Source: an uncultured Eggerthellaceae bacterium | GTDB lineage: Bacteria > Actinomycetota > Coriobacteriia > Coriobacteriales > Eggerthellaceae | Direction of reading: 5' to 3' | Assembly (NCBI GenBank): GCA_947565185.1 | Contig: CANODU010000009.1 | Span: 1 to 38,478, forward strand | Length of the DNA: 38,478 nucleotides | Part shown: positions 1 through 7,161 of the stretch, one piece after another | Layout: each line of letters opens with the position of its first letter | How positions within the stretch are numbered: position 1 is the first letter of the stretch | Notes under the pieces: model-generated | What the model saw: only the letters and a program-made list of their open reading frames with translations | What the model was told of the DNA's origin: nothing | Database searches by the model: none | Program-made: the position numbers and the translations under genes

Positions 1-1
1 T

Positions 2-1537
2 TACCTCGTCGACCAAGGTGTCGAAATCGTAAAGGGACCAGCCCATCCGAAGGATCAGTTCGATTGGGTGACAGCAGTGTCGGATTTCCTGCAGGCTCCC
101 GCTGGACAGACCGTCATCCCCATCTTCGAAGACATCTCTATGAGCGCCTCCATCACGCCGAAGATCGTCGTCGCGCACTCCTATGCAGAAACAGCAGCCG
201 CATCCGCCTTGGCACCAGATGATCTACTCATTCGCACCTCGCTCCCCGTGGCGCTTCTCGCCGATCGCATCCAGCGCTTCTTGTTCCAGATCATCCAGTG
301 GAACGACAAGATGACCGAGATGGTAGACGAGGGCTGCATCAGCCTTGACCTTCTGAGAGAGAGCGAGCATATCCTGGGCAAGTACATCGGGCTCTCCGAT
401 GCCACCTTCTCATACATCGCCCATACGCCTGACCTCACGCCCGTCGACGATGCCAGCCGCTACCTCATCGAACATGGCAACTATCCGCTAGATGCCATCA
501 AACGGACGCGCGAGCGCGGGCTCCTCAAGCGTTGGGAGAATCAAGACTGGACCGTTGTCCATGCGCGTCCCAACGAGATCATCCCCTATCCCACCATCGA
601 TCGCGCAGTGAAGCGCAATGGGGTGTACGCCGGACATATCCTCCTGGTGTCAGAGACGCCCATCAGCGCATCCACGCGCTTCCTCTTCGACCTTCTCGCC
701 TCGAAGCTGGAGATCTGCCTGCAAAGGCACTGGGAGAGGGAGAATCCACTGGGACAGGAGCCTGCTTATTTCTTAGAGGAGCTCTTGAAGGGCAATGTCT
801 ATGGAGATGAGCAGCTTGCCGAGCGCGCCGAGCTGCACGGCATCCCTGCCACGGGCCTCTTTCGCATCTGCGTGGCTGGCAATACATGGAAAGTGGGCTC
901 AGCAAGCTATCTGGCCAAGCGCATCTTGGAAGAGGAGCCTCGCTGCAAGATGGTCATCGGGGACAAGGATGTGGCCATGGTGCTGTGCGCCTATGAGGGC
1001 GAAGAGCACCTGATGGACCAGATGGAAGCGAACGTCTTCGAAGTGGCGCGCAAGATGAACGTGGAGATAGGCGTCTCTGAGCGCATCACGAAGCTGGAGC
1101 TGGCATCCTTGGCAAAGGAGCAGGCGAGCATGGCTCTACGCTATGGCAGCCTCTATTCGGCCCGCTATGTGCCCTTCGACGAGGGCACCCCCGCCGAGAG
1201 CCTCACGCGGATCGCCTTCCGCTTTCCCCGCTACTTTCCCTATTGCGCCTTAGATCAATTCGAGAGCAATTCCAAATTCATCACGCGCCTGCTCAGCTTG
1301 GACAATCCTCTCTCCCGCCTGCAAGAGGCTGACCGGAAACGGGGCAGCAACGACTTCGAGATCCTGCGCACCTACCTCTATCATGGCGGCCGCATCAAAG
1401 AGGTATGCGACAAGCTGCATATGCATAGGAACACCGTGCTCTATCGGCTGGATAAGATCCGCACCATCGTCAGCTGCGACCTCGATGACTGCGATATCCG
1501 ACAGTACCTGCGAACGCTCTTCTTTCTGATGCCTTGA
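2..1537 (+). CDS. PucR-family transcriptional regulator, 5' end missing
   Basis: The reading frame is open from the first bases of the window without a convincing start (a GTG at 68 and an ATG at 140 lie inside an uninterrupted frame), so I read this as the 3' part of a gene that starts upstream. The C-terminal 60 residues carry the PucR-type helix-turn-helix, with the typical MHRNTVLYRLDKI stretch after a short glycine-containing helix. The central part looks like the GGDEF-like CdaR/PucR sensor region seen in this family. Family members usually activate neighbouring catabolic genes in response to a small ligand; the target here is not in view. It is a paralogue of the regulator at 9756-11291, matching it in length and in the C-terminal HTH. 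Family assignment is firm; ligand and target are unknown. Confidence 0.85.
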   Translation, partial: YLVDQGVEIVKGPAHPKDQFDWVTAVSDFLQAPAGQTVIPIFEDISMSASITPKIVVAHSYAETAAASALAPDDLLIRTSLPVALLADRIQRFLFQIIQWNDKMTEMVDEGCISLDLLRESEHILGKYIGLSDATFSYIAHTPDLTPVDDASRYLIEHGNYPLDAIKRTRERGLLKRWENQDWTVVHARPNEIIPYPTIDRAVKRNGVYAGHILLVSETPISASTRFLFDLLASKLEICLQRHWERENPLGQEPAYFLEELLKGNVYGDEQLAERAELHGIPATGLFRICVAGNTWKVGSASYLAKRILEEEPRCKMVIGDKDVAMVLCAYEGEEHLMDQMEANVFEVARKMNVEIGVSERITKLELASLAKEQASMALRYGSLYSARYVPFDEGTPAESLTRIAFRFPRYFPYCALDQFESNSKFITRLLSLDNPLSRLQEADRKRGSNDFEILRTYLYHGGRIKEVCDKLHMHRNTVLYRLDKIRTIVSCDLDDCDIRQYLRTLFFLMP

Positions 1538-1593
1538 GCGCACGCGTCCATGAGCGCTAAGATAGCGCAAACCACACGGAAAGGGCTCACGCC

Positions 1594-1869
1594 ATGTTCG
1601 AGGATGAGAACGGAAACCGTCCGGGAGACTGGATGCATAAAGCGGAGCGGGCGCGCCGCAAGACCGATGGCCTGGTGACGGACCCGAATGAGAAGAAATG
1701 GTACCAGCAGACGTTCTGGATCATCGTGTTCCTCTTCCTGTTCTGGCCGGCGGGCATCATCTTGGCGTGGCGATCTGACTGGCCGCGTGCTGGCAAGATA
1801 GCCGCCACCGTCCTTGTGGTGGCATGGGTGGGATACGCCCTTTACACCTTGGGCACCGCTCCCGCCTGA
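1594..1869 (+). CDS. small two-helix membrane protein
   Basis: This 91-residue protein starts at an ATG preceded by a GGAAAGGG ribosome-binding site. Residues 1-40 are hydrophilic and charged. Two hydrophobic helices follow at about 42-61 and 67-88, so the charged N-terminus is probably cytoplasmic and the protein sits in the cytoplasmic membrane. I recognise no conserved domain. It follows the PucR gene by 56 nt in the same direction, so co-transcription is possible but unproven. A palindrome just downstream (1891-1910) may end the transcript. Function unknown. Confidence 0.7.
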   Translation: MFEDENGNRPGDWMHKAERARRKTDGLVTDPNEKKWYQQTFWIIVFLFLFWPAGIILAWRSDWPRAGKIAATVLVVAWVGYALYTLGTAPA

Positions 1870-1890
1870 TGCGCCTTACAAGCAGCTGCA

Positions 1891-1910
1891 CGCAGATCTG
1901 AAGATCTGCG
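1891..1910 (+). repeat. 20-nt perfect inverted repeat after the small membrane gene
   Basis: Two 9-nt arms, CGCAGATCT and AGATCTGCG, are separated by only two bases (GA). It lies 21 nt past the stop of the small membrane gene. There is no T-run, so it is either a weak terminator hairpin or a protein-binding palindrome. Confidence 0.45.
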
Positions 1911-1959
1911 CTACGGATTCATCGAAACTATGCAGGAGTCGACAAAGCGAGCGAGAAGA

Positions 1960-1990
1960 CCCGGTCAGCGCATAACAAGCGCTGACCGGG
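1960..1990 (-). terminator. stem-loop terminator of tmRNA
   Basis: A 12-bp perfect stem (1960-1971 with 1979-1990) has a 7-nt loop and starts 10 nt past the mature 3' end of the tmRNA. On the minus strand it is followed by a short pyrimidine-rich stretch (TCTTCTCGC), so it fits a factor-independent or weakly factor-assisted terminator. Confidence 0.7.
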
Positions 1991-1999
1991 CCGAACAGT

Positions 2000-2371
2000 T
2001 GGTGGAGGCGCGGAGAATCGAACTCCGGTCCATACCAGATCCTTGGTGAGGCGCTACAAGCTTAGTTTGCGCTCAGATTCTCAGAGCAGCGCGGTCCGCA
2101 AACAGACGTTGCCGCTCCCAGTCGGTTCGCTCTTAGCTGCATCCATACCGACTACGTGATGCAGAGCATTCCCCTCAAGATGACGCTTCCCTTAGATCGG
2201 GGAAACCCTAAGTTCAGCGGATGGCTGCTGTTTAAGCTGCCATGGCGAGCGCCGGAGCGCTCTGAGTCTTAGCTTTGCCAATTAATTTTGACAGTACCCC
2301 TGTTTAACGTGGCGAGGAGACCACGGCTTGCTCCTCAACGCAGACCTGCCATGTCGAAACCAGTCGCCCCC
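2000..2371 (-). ncRNA. ssrA: transfer-messenger RNA (tmRNA)
   Basis: On the minus strand the RNA begins GGGGGCGACTGGTTTCGAC at 2371 and ends with a T-arm (GTTCGATTC) and CGCCTCC-A-CCA at 2000. The ends form a 7-bp acceptor stem with one G-U pair. The encoded CCA, the tRNA-like ends and the 372-nt length all fit tmRNA. The likely tag reading frame runs from a GGC resume codon (2279-2277) to TAA (2234-2232) and gives GKAKTQSAPALAMAA, 15 residues. It starts with GK as in Bacillus subtilis but ends ALAMAA instead of the usual ALAA. The RNA acts with SmpB, encoded about 0.85 kb upstream, to rescue stalled ribosomes and tag their products for proteolysis. The resume codon is inferred by analogy. 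Confidence 0.95.
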
Positions 2372-2386
2372 GACAGGTAGATGTGC

Positions 2387-2414
2387 ATTCTACTCGGCTG
2401 AAGCGCCGCGTCAA
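2387..2414 (-). promoter_or_regulatory. sigma70-type promoter of ssrA
   Basis: Read on the minus strand: TTGACG (2414-2409), a 16-bp spacer, then TAGAAT (2392-2387). The -10 ends 15 nt before the mature tmRNA 5' end, leaving a short leader for RNase P removal. Confidence 0.75.
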
Positions 2415-2436
2415 GCGCGCGGATCGACCGAGCAGA

Positions 2437-3090
2437 TCAGCGCTTCTTCAAGAAGCTCATGGATTCGCTGATCTCATCCATGGTTTCCTTGAGCTCTCCG
2501 ATGACCTCCGCGCCCTCGCGATAGACCGCATTCATGTCCCGGGTGGCCTCGGCAACGCCTTCGCGGGTGATGCCCAGATCGAACTCTTCGCCATCCTCTG
2601 CGCGAACGACCTTGGTATGCGGCTCTGGATCGTCCTCTGACCCATCGTCCACCACTTCGTATTCATCCATGTCCACATAGTAGTATTCCTGCTCATCCCC
2701 GTTCTCATCGATGAGCACGAAGCCTATCTCGTTGTCATCCTCATCCACCAGATACGCATAGATGTCATCGTCTTCGATCTCCATCTCGATGACTTCCTCT
2801 TCCAGATCATGCTCATCTTCGGTGTGGTAGCCCTCAGAATGGAGAACATCGGCATCGTATTCGTCGTTGGCTGCGTTCACGACCTCAGCGGGGTCATAGC
2901 CATCGTAGTCAGCCTCGTTCTTCGTCTCGAAGCTGGCCCAGGCATGCTCCTGGTCAGACTCCATGGCCTCTTCGCCCAAGAGCTCATCCATGTCATCCTC
3001 TACGTCTTGGAGCTCAGTCTCCTGATCGGTCCATTCAGCTTCGGTCTCGCCGGTCTGCTCCATTTGCTCCAGCTCTTCGTCCAGCCCCAT
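2437..3090 (-). CDS. very acidic protein of unknown function
   Basis: This 217-residue protein starts at an ATG with a GGGGG ribosome-binding site. It is dominated by Asp and Glu. A hydrophilic acidic N-terminal half is followed at about 105-150 by alternating Val/Ile/Tyr and acidic residues (YLVDEDDNEIGF, then EQEYYYVDMDEY) that look like a small beta-rich domain. The last 45 residues look helical and end in a basic FLKKR. I recognise no family. It lies between smpB and ssrA, all on the minus strand, with about 135 nt to smpB and 65 nt to the tmRNA. That position suggests, but does not prove, a link with translation or RNA metabolism. A general acidic adaptor or a nucleic-acid mimic are other possibilities. 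Confidence 0.75.
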   Translation of the reverse strand: MGLDEELEQMEQTGETEAEWTDQETELQDVEDDMDELLGEEAMESDQEHAWASFETKNEADYDGYDPAEVVNAANDEYDADVLHSEGYHTEDEHDLEEEVIEMEIEDDDIYAYLVDEDDNEIGFVLIDENGDEQEYYYVDMDEYEVVDDGSEDDPEPHTKVVRAEDGEEFDLGITREGVAEATRDMNAVYREGAEVIGELKETMDEISESMSFLKKR

Positions 3091-3128
3091 GATGGACCCC
3101 CTTTCGTGTCGTGCATTGCTCTAGGATG

Positions 3129-3137
3129 TGTATAGCA
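3129..3137 (-). promoter_or_regulatory. possible extended -10 promoter of the acidic protein gene
   Basis: On the minus strand TGC is followed directly by TATACA, an extended -10 pattern 38 nt upstream of the start codon. No good -35 is visible, so this is tentative. Confidence 0.3.
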
Positions 3138-3225
3138 CACAGGTGCGCTTGCCCTCTTAGGCGTTCACATGCGCTTGCTGAGATGTAACCTCGCCCGCAC
3201 TGCAGACAGAGCGCGACCACGCCTG

Positions 3226-3693
3226 TCAGCGGCTGCGATCCTTGAGCGCGCGATCTATCTCGCGCTTCACGTCGCGCTCCTTCATGGAGGTGCGCTTGTC
3301 ATAGAGCTTCTTGCCCCGCGCAAGGGCTATCTCCACTTTGACCAGGTTCCGGTCGTTGAAATACATCTTGAGCGGCACGATGGCCAAGCCCTTCTCCTGC
3401 GTCTTCTCAGCCAGATAGCGCAGCTGCTTCTTATGGAGCAAGAGCTTGCGCCGCCGGTCGGGGTCCACATTCGCGATGTTGCCGTTCGCAAAGGGAGCGA
3501 TATGCAGATTGTTGAGCCATGCCTCGCCGCCACGGATGAGCGCGAAGGTATCCGTGAGCTGCGCATTGTTGTCACGCAGAGACCTCACTTCCGTCCCCGT
3601 GAGCTCAAGGCCCGCTTCGAATGTCTCCAAGATCTCATAGTCATGCAGAGCGCGTCGGTTCTTCGCGATGGTCTTCTGCTCCTTCTTGGGCAT
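3226..3693 (-). CDS. smpB: SsrA-binding protein SmpB
   Basis: SmpB binds the tRNA-like part of tmRNA and delivers it to stalled ribosomes. The 155-residue product has the family hallmarks: an N-terminal KNRRALHDYEI start, the ELTGTEVRSLR stretch, FALIRGGEAWLNNLHIAPF, the DPDRRRKLLLHK region and the basic C-terminal GKKLYDKRTSMKERD tail that enters the decoding centre. The ATG at 3693 is chosen because the protein then begins where SmpB proteins normally do; the frame is open further upstream inside the next gene. It lies 7 nt after the M42 peptidase stop, so the two are almost certainly co-transcribed. ssrA is on the same strand about 0.85 kb downstream, so both parts of the trans-translation machinery are clustered. 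Confidence 0.97.
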   Translation of the reverse strand: MPKKEQKTIAKNRRALHDYEILETFEAGLELTGTEVRSLRDNNAQLTDTFALIRGGEAWLNNLHIAPFANGNIANVDPDRRRKLLLHKKQLRYLAEKTQEKGLAIVPLKMYFNDRNLVKVEIALARGKKLYDKRTSMKERDVKREIDRALKDRSR

Positions 3694-3700
3694 GACGACC

Positions 3701-5515
3701 CTACTCGTCCTCATCCATGTCCGTGGGGATGATGGTGAGCGTGTCCTTGCCCGGGATGATCCCCTGCGCAGCCTCTTCGGCAGCAGTGGGATTCGCGAAG
3801 TTGGGGCGCTGGCTTGCCAGCTGCTGGCCCATGGGCTGTTGACCCGGCTGCGGCATCCAGCCTTGCGGCGGCATGCCTTGTCCGGCGAATTCGCCAGCGC
3901 GCATGTACTGCTGGCGCTCGAAGGGTGCATCCGCATAGGGTTGGGGTGGCATGCCATATCCCGGCGTGGGGCCATAGGCCTGCGCATAGCGCGGATTGTT
4001 CATCTGCGGACGAGGCCCAGGCTGCGCCTGTCCTGCGGGCAGAGGCTGTTCGGCAGCATCTGGGGCGCCCTCGGATGCCTCCTCGCCTTCAGAGAACGCA
4101 TCCTCTTCAACCTCTTCGCCATCAAGCTCGTCTTGCGCCTCTTCCCTGCGCATCTTCTCGAAGAGCTCTATCTGTGCACGCTGCACCGTGGACATCTGGC
4201 TGTTCTCATCTTCCAGCTCAGCCAAGCGCGCAGAGAGCTTCTCTATCTTCTCTGCCATCTTCTTGAGCTCCCGCTCAGGATCCACCGGCTTCTTCGGCTT
4301 CCCTGGCGCATGCGGATGCTCCACCTCCGGAGAGATGCCCGGCACGAAGCTGGCATCGTATTCCAGATCCAGCGCAAAGCGCGTGAGCAGGCGGATGGTG
4401 TCATCGATATCCTTCAAGCAGACGGTCTCATTGGGCGTATGCATATAGCGCAGCGGAATGGACACGAGCCCTGTGGGCACGCCGCTCTGCGATATCTGGA
4501 TGGCTCGCGCGTCGGTACCGGTGACACCCGGCTCAGCCTCCAGCTGATATGGGATGCCCTCTGCCTCAGCTGCAGCCACCAAGCGCTCGAATACGAGCGG
4601 ATTGATGTTCGGTCCCTTCGCGATGACTGGCCCCTTTCCCAAGCGGATATCGCCGTATTTCGTGCGGTCGATGCCGGGATAGTCCGTGGCATGGGTGACG
4701 TCGAAGGCCACCGCCACATCTGGATTCACCGAATAGGCGCTGGTGGTGGCACCACGCGTGCCGATCTCCTCTTGAGTGGTGATGGCGGCGATGTAGGTCC
4801 CTTGCATCTGATCGGTCTCTGCCAAGCGCTCCATCACCTCGCATGCGATGAAGACGCCGGACTTGTCATCGAATGACTTCGACACAGCCATGTCGCGCCC
4901 GAAGCGCTCGAAGCCCACGCCGAAGGTGATGGGATCTCCCACGCGCACTTTCTGCTTCACCTTGTACGCGGGAAGGCCCATATCGATCACGAGGCTATCC
5001 AGCGGCGTGACCGCCTTGCGGTCATCAGCATCTATCAGATGGATGGGCTTGCGCCCGACGATGCCGCGCAGCGTGCCCTCTTGCGTGTGCACATCCACGC
5101 GCATGCCAGGCAGGATGGCCGCATCCACGCCACCGATGGCAGAGACGGAGAGGAAGCCATCATCGGAGATATAGCGCACCATGAGGCCGATCTCGTCCAT
5201 ATGCGCGGCCAGCATGAACACCGGAGAGGCCATCTCCACCACGTTCCCGCTGACATCCACCGTCTCCTCTTCGGCGTATTCGTATTCGCCGGAATCCTCG
5301 AAGGCCCCCACCTGCGCATCCTCTTCCACGTCATCATGGATGACGTTCAAATGGCTTGAGAGGATGGCATGCACCGATCCCATGGTATCCGTATGGATCT
5401 CATCGGCGATGCCTGCCAGTCGCTGCCTGACAGCTTCAGCCACCTTCTCCTCAGAACCCGTGGGCGACGGGGTCTCGACGAGCTCTTTCAGGAACTTGAT
5501 GTCGCGTTTCTTCAT
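3701..5515 (-). CDS. M42 family metallo-aminopeptidase with acidic insert and long C-terminal tail
   Basis: This is a di-metal aminopeptidase of the M42 group (FrvX/YsdC/TET), which trims short peptides in the cytoplasm. Probable metal and catalytic residues are H105 in HMDEIG, D216/D217 in SFDDKSG, E249/E250 in TQEEIG, D272 in AFDVTHATD and H359 in RYMHTPNE. The catalytic part ends near residue 395, where most family members stop (about 340-360 residues). Two parts are unusual. An acidic insert of about 45 residues (about 51-96) precedes the HMDEIG strand. A tail of about 200 residues follows: a predicted coiled coil (about 412-460), an acidic stretch (about 462-490), then a Pro/Gln/Gly/Met-rich disordered segment ending TDMDEDE. 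The ATG at 5515 opens with the normal family N-terminus. smpB follows after 7 nt. Confidence 0.92.
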   Translation of the reverse strand: MKKRDIKFLKELVETPSPTGSEEKVAEAVRQRLAGIADEIHTDTMGSVHAILSSHLNVIHDDVEEDAQVGAFEDSGEYEYAEEETVDVSGNVVEMASPVFMLAAHMDEIGLMVRYISDDGFLSVSAIGGVDAAILPGMRVDVHTQEGTLRGIVGRKPIHLIDADDRKAVTPLDSLVIDMGLPAYKVKQKVRVGDPITFGVGFERFGRDMAVSKSFDDKSGVFIACEVMERLAETDQMQGTYIAAITTQEEIGTRGATTSAYSVNPDVAVAFDVTHATDYPGIDRTKYGDIRLGKGPVIAKGPNINPLVFERLVAAAEAEGIPYQLEAEPGVTGTDARAIQISQSGVPTGLVSIPLRYMHTPNETVCLKDIDDTIRLLTRFALDLEYDASFVPGISPEVEHPHAPGKPKKPVDPERELKKMAEKIEKLSARLAELEDENSQMSTVQRAQIELFEKMRREEAQDELDGEEVEEDAFSEGEEASEGAPDAAEQPLPAGQAQPGPRPQMNNPRYAQAYGPTPGYGMPPQPYADAPFERQQYMRAGEFAGQGMPPQGWMPQPGQQPMGQQLASQRPNFANPTAAEEAAQGIIPGKDTLTIIPTDMDEDE

Positions 5516-5527
5516 GGTTCGCTGCTC

Positions 5528-5806
5528 CTACCAGTACTCGCGCTTGCGCTTGCGCTTCTTCTTAGCCGGTGCCCGAAAGTCCAATTCAAGCTGTCCATCA
5601 GCTTGCGGATCCTTCGCTGGCTTGCGCTCTATCTTCTCTATGGTCCAGGACAGCGCGTCGTTGCCGAAGAGCTCCAACAGGCGAATGCGCGCATCGTGCG
5701 CGTTTCCCTTCGAGCCCAAGCGCGCTTCGCTCTCGAATTCGAACAGGCCACGCGCCCGATCGGATTGGGAATCCAGCGACTTGTAATGGGCTATGAAAGT
5801 GGTCAC
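5528..5806 (-). CDS. small hypothetical protein with lysine/arginine-rich tail
   Basis: I place the start at GTG 5806, 7 nt after a GGAAAGG ribosome-binding site, giving 92 residues starting MTTFIAHYKSLDS. An open frame continues upstream to 5938 but has no such site. The C-terminus is strongly basic (AKKKRKRKREYW), suggesting nucleic-acid or ribosome contact. I recognise no family. The gene precedes the M42 peptidase by 12 nt on the same strand, so it probably leads the operon small protein - M42 peptidase - smpB. Confidence 0.65.
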   Translation of the reverse strand: MTTFIAHYKSLDSQSDRARGLFEFESEARLGSKGNAHDARIRLLELFGNDALSWTIEKIERKPAKDPQADGQLELDFRAPAKKKRKRKREYW

Positions 5807-5846
5807 GCAGCGCCTTTCCGCATCAGCTGCCACAAGGTCACACGCC

Positions 5847-5855
5847 ATATTAGCA
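5847..5855 (-). promoter_or_regulatory. possible extended -10 promoter upstream of the small protein operon
   Basis: On the minus strand TGC is followed by TAATAT, placing a start site near 5840 and a leader of about 35 nt before the GTG at 5806. No clear -35 was seen. Confidence 0.35.
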
Positions 5856-5969
5856 AATGCGCACCCCTCCGGCGCCCTCTTGGCGCAAAACATGGAACGG
5901 ATGCATGCCTCAACCCATTTTATGAGTATCATCTTCACGACATACGACTTCGGCGCAGGAGGGATTGCG

Positions 5970-6641
5970 ATGGAGAACTACAAGCGCGAATTCATCGATT
6001 TCATGGTGGAGAGCGATGTCCTCAAGTTCGGGGAGTTCACGCTCAAGAGCGGCCGAAAGTCCCCTTTCTTCATGAATTCCGGTGCCTATGTGACCGGCCT
6101 TCAGCTCAAGCGACTCGGACAGTACTACGCCCAAGCTGCCAACGAAGCATTCGGCCTGGGATTCGATGTGGTGTTCGGGCCCGCATACAAGGGCATTCCG
6201 CTGTCTGTGGTCACGGCCATCGCACTGGAAGACCTCTATGGTGCGTCCGTGCGCTATTGCAGCAATCGCAAGGAGGCGAAGGATCACGGGGATGCAGGCA
6301 TCCTCTTGGGCTCTGAGCTCCATGATGGCGATCGCGTGCTCATCGTGGAAGACGTGACCACCTCGGGCAAGTCCATCCAGGAGACCTATCCCATCCTCAA
6401 GGCTGCGGCCGATGTGGAAGTGGTAGGGCTCATGGTGTCCCTCAACCGCGAAGAGGTAGGGCGCGGAGGCGTCATGGCAGCATTGGATGAGGTGTCTGAG
6501 ACCTACGGATTCCCCGCGCGCGCCATCGTGACCATGACCGAAGTGGTGGAGCATTTGAGCGAACAGGGCCTCTTGAGCGAAGAGCGGCTTCGTGCCATCA
6601 AGGCCTATTACGCCGAATACGGCGCCAAGCAAGCACGTTGA
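5970..6641 (+). CDS. pyrE: orotate phosphoribosyltransferase
   Basis: PyrE joins orotate to PRPP to give OMP in pyrimidine synthesis. The 223-residue product has the PRPP-binding motif VLIVEDVTTSGKS at residues 123-135, the substrate-loop region around KEAKDHGD (101-108) and the N-terminal GEFTLKSGRKSPFFMNSG segment typical of PyrE. The ATG at 5970 follows a GGAGGG site with a 6-nt gap; the frame extends upstream but the homologous N-terminus starts here. It stands alone, divergent from the M42/smpB operon. A repeat and a hairpin follow it. No attenuator or PyrR-type leader could be recognised in the 163-nt upstream gap. Confidence 0.95.
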   Translation: MENYKREFIDFMVESDVLKFGEFTLKSGRKSPFFMNSGAYVTGLQLKRLGQYYAQAANEAFGLGFDVVFGPAYKGIPLSVVTAIALEDLYGASVRYCSNRKEAKDHGDAGILLGSELHDGDRVLIVEDVTTSGKSIQETYPILKAAADVEVVGLMVSLNREEVGRGGVMAALDEVSETYGFPARAIVTMTEVVEHLSEQGLLSEERLRAIKAYYAEYGAKQAR

Positions 6642-6651
6642 GCACGCTGTC

Positions 6652-6727
6652 GATGACGCGTGAGCGGCATCCCTTCTGGTGAGGATGCGCTTCAAGATCG
6701 GATGCGCATCTACGGAGCGTGGGGAGA
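6652..6727. repeat. intergenic repeat element, copy A
   Basis: Positions 6652-6690 are identical over 39 bp to 11415-11453. Homology continues on the right: ATCTACGGAGCGTGG here against ACCTACGGAACGTGG there, but copy A carries a 17-nt insertion that repeats GATGCGC. An internal hairpin can form, GCATCC (6667-6672) with GGATGC (6683-6688). The element lies just past pyrE. Confidence 0.8.
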
Positions 6728-6734
6728 GCGGAAT

Positions 6735-6763
6735 GCGAAGGGCACCCGATGGGCGCCCTTCGC
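6735..6763. terminator. hairpin between the convergent pyrE and Fe-S protein genes
   Basis: GCGAAGGGC (6735-6743) pairs with GCCCTTCGC (6755-6763), and an inner CCC/GGG pairing closes on a 3-nt loop. It sits between two convergent genes and could serve both. Neither side has a strong T-run, so its strength is uncertain. Confidence 0.55.
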
Positions 6764-6792
6764 GACGTGCCTGTGAAGCTGTTGGGGAAAGG

Positions 6793-7134
6793 CTACTTCA
6801 CAGCGTAGATGACCGTGCGTGGCATGTTCGGGAGCTGCTTTGCCAGCTCATCGTAGGTGTCGAACTGCATGACGCGAGCCTGGCAGTGATGCACGCACGT
6901 TGGCAGGCGCCCTTCTTCCACGCGCTCTTCGCACAGATCGCACAGCGTGGTAGGCAGCGGCATGTAGGTGTATTCCCAGGTGCCGTCTTCCTTCTCGCGC
7001 GGACCGTCCTGCAACACGCGGATGCCCCATTGGCCCTCAGGCAGATCATGCTCCTTCTTGCAGGCTATCTCACAGGTGTGGCAGCCCGTGCAAAAGTCGT
7101 AGTTGATCAAGAGCCCATAGTCTTTGATGGACAT
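6793..7134 (-). CDS. 4Fe-4S electron-transfer subunit of the molybdoenzyme
   Basis: This 113-residue protein starts at ATG 7134, 6 nt after AGGAGG; an upstream ATG at 7149 has no such site. It has an N-terminal cluster CTGCHTCEIAC (C-x2-C-x2-C-x3-C) and a second group, CDLC followed by CVHHC, enough for about two [4Fe-4S] clusters. This is a shortened DmsB/PhsB-like layout; the full family has four clusters in about 200 residues. It lies 27 nt downstream of the large molybdopterin subunit and is the natural electron partner. There is no signal peptide, so it should work in the cytoplasm. No membrane anchor (DmsC/NrfD) gene is adjacent, so the electron donor must be soluble or encoded elsewhere. 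Confidence 0.9.
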   Translation of the reverse strand: MSIKDYGLLINYDFCTGCHTCEIACKKEHDLPEGQWGIRVLQDGPREKEDGTWEYTYMPLPTTLCDLCEERVEEGRLPTCVHHCQARVMQFDTYDELAKQLPNMPRTVIYAVK

Positions 7135-7161
7135 GGTGATCCTCCTCATCCTCAGCGTATC

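Noticed and set aside
2000-2090. Separate tRNA gene at the tmRNA 3' end
   Set aside because: The T-arm and acceptor pair with the far 5' end at 2371, and no anticodon arm is adjacent, so it is part of tmRNA.
3668-4876. 402-residue plus-strand open frame opposite the M42 peptidase
   Set aside because: It lies wholly within a well-supported minus-strand gene; composition is a shadow of the acidic and Pro-rich coding sequence, with no ribosome-binding site or recognisable domain.
5793-5969. Longer N-terminus of pyrE from 5793
   Set aside because: The extension has no homology to PyrE, and the ATG at 5970 has a strong GGAGGG site.
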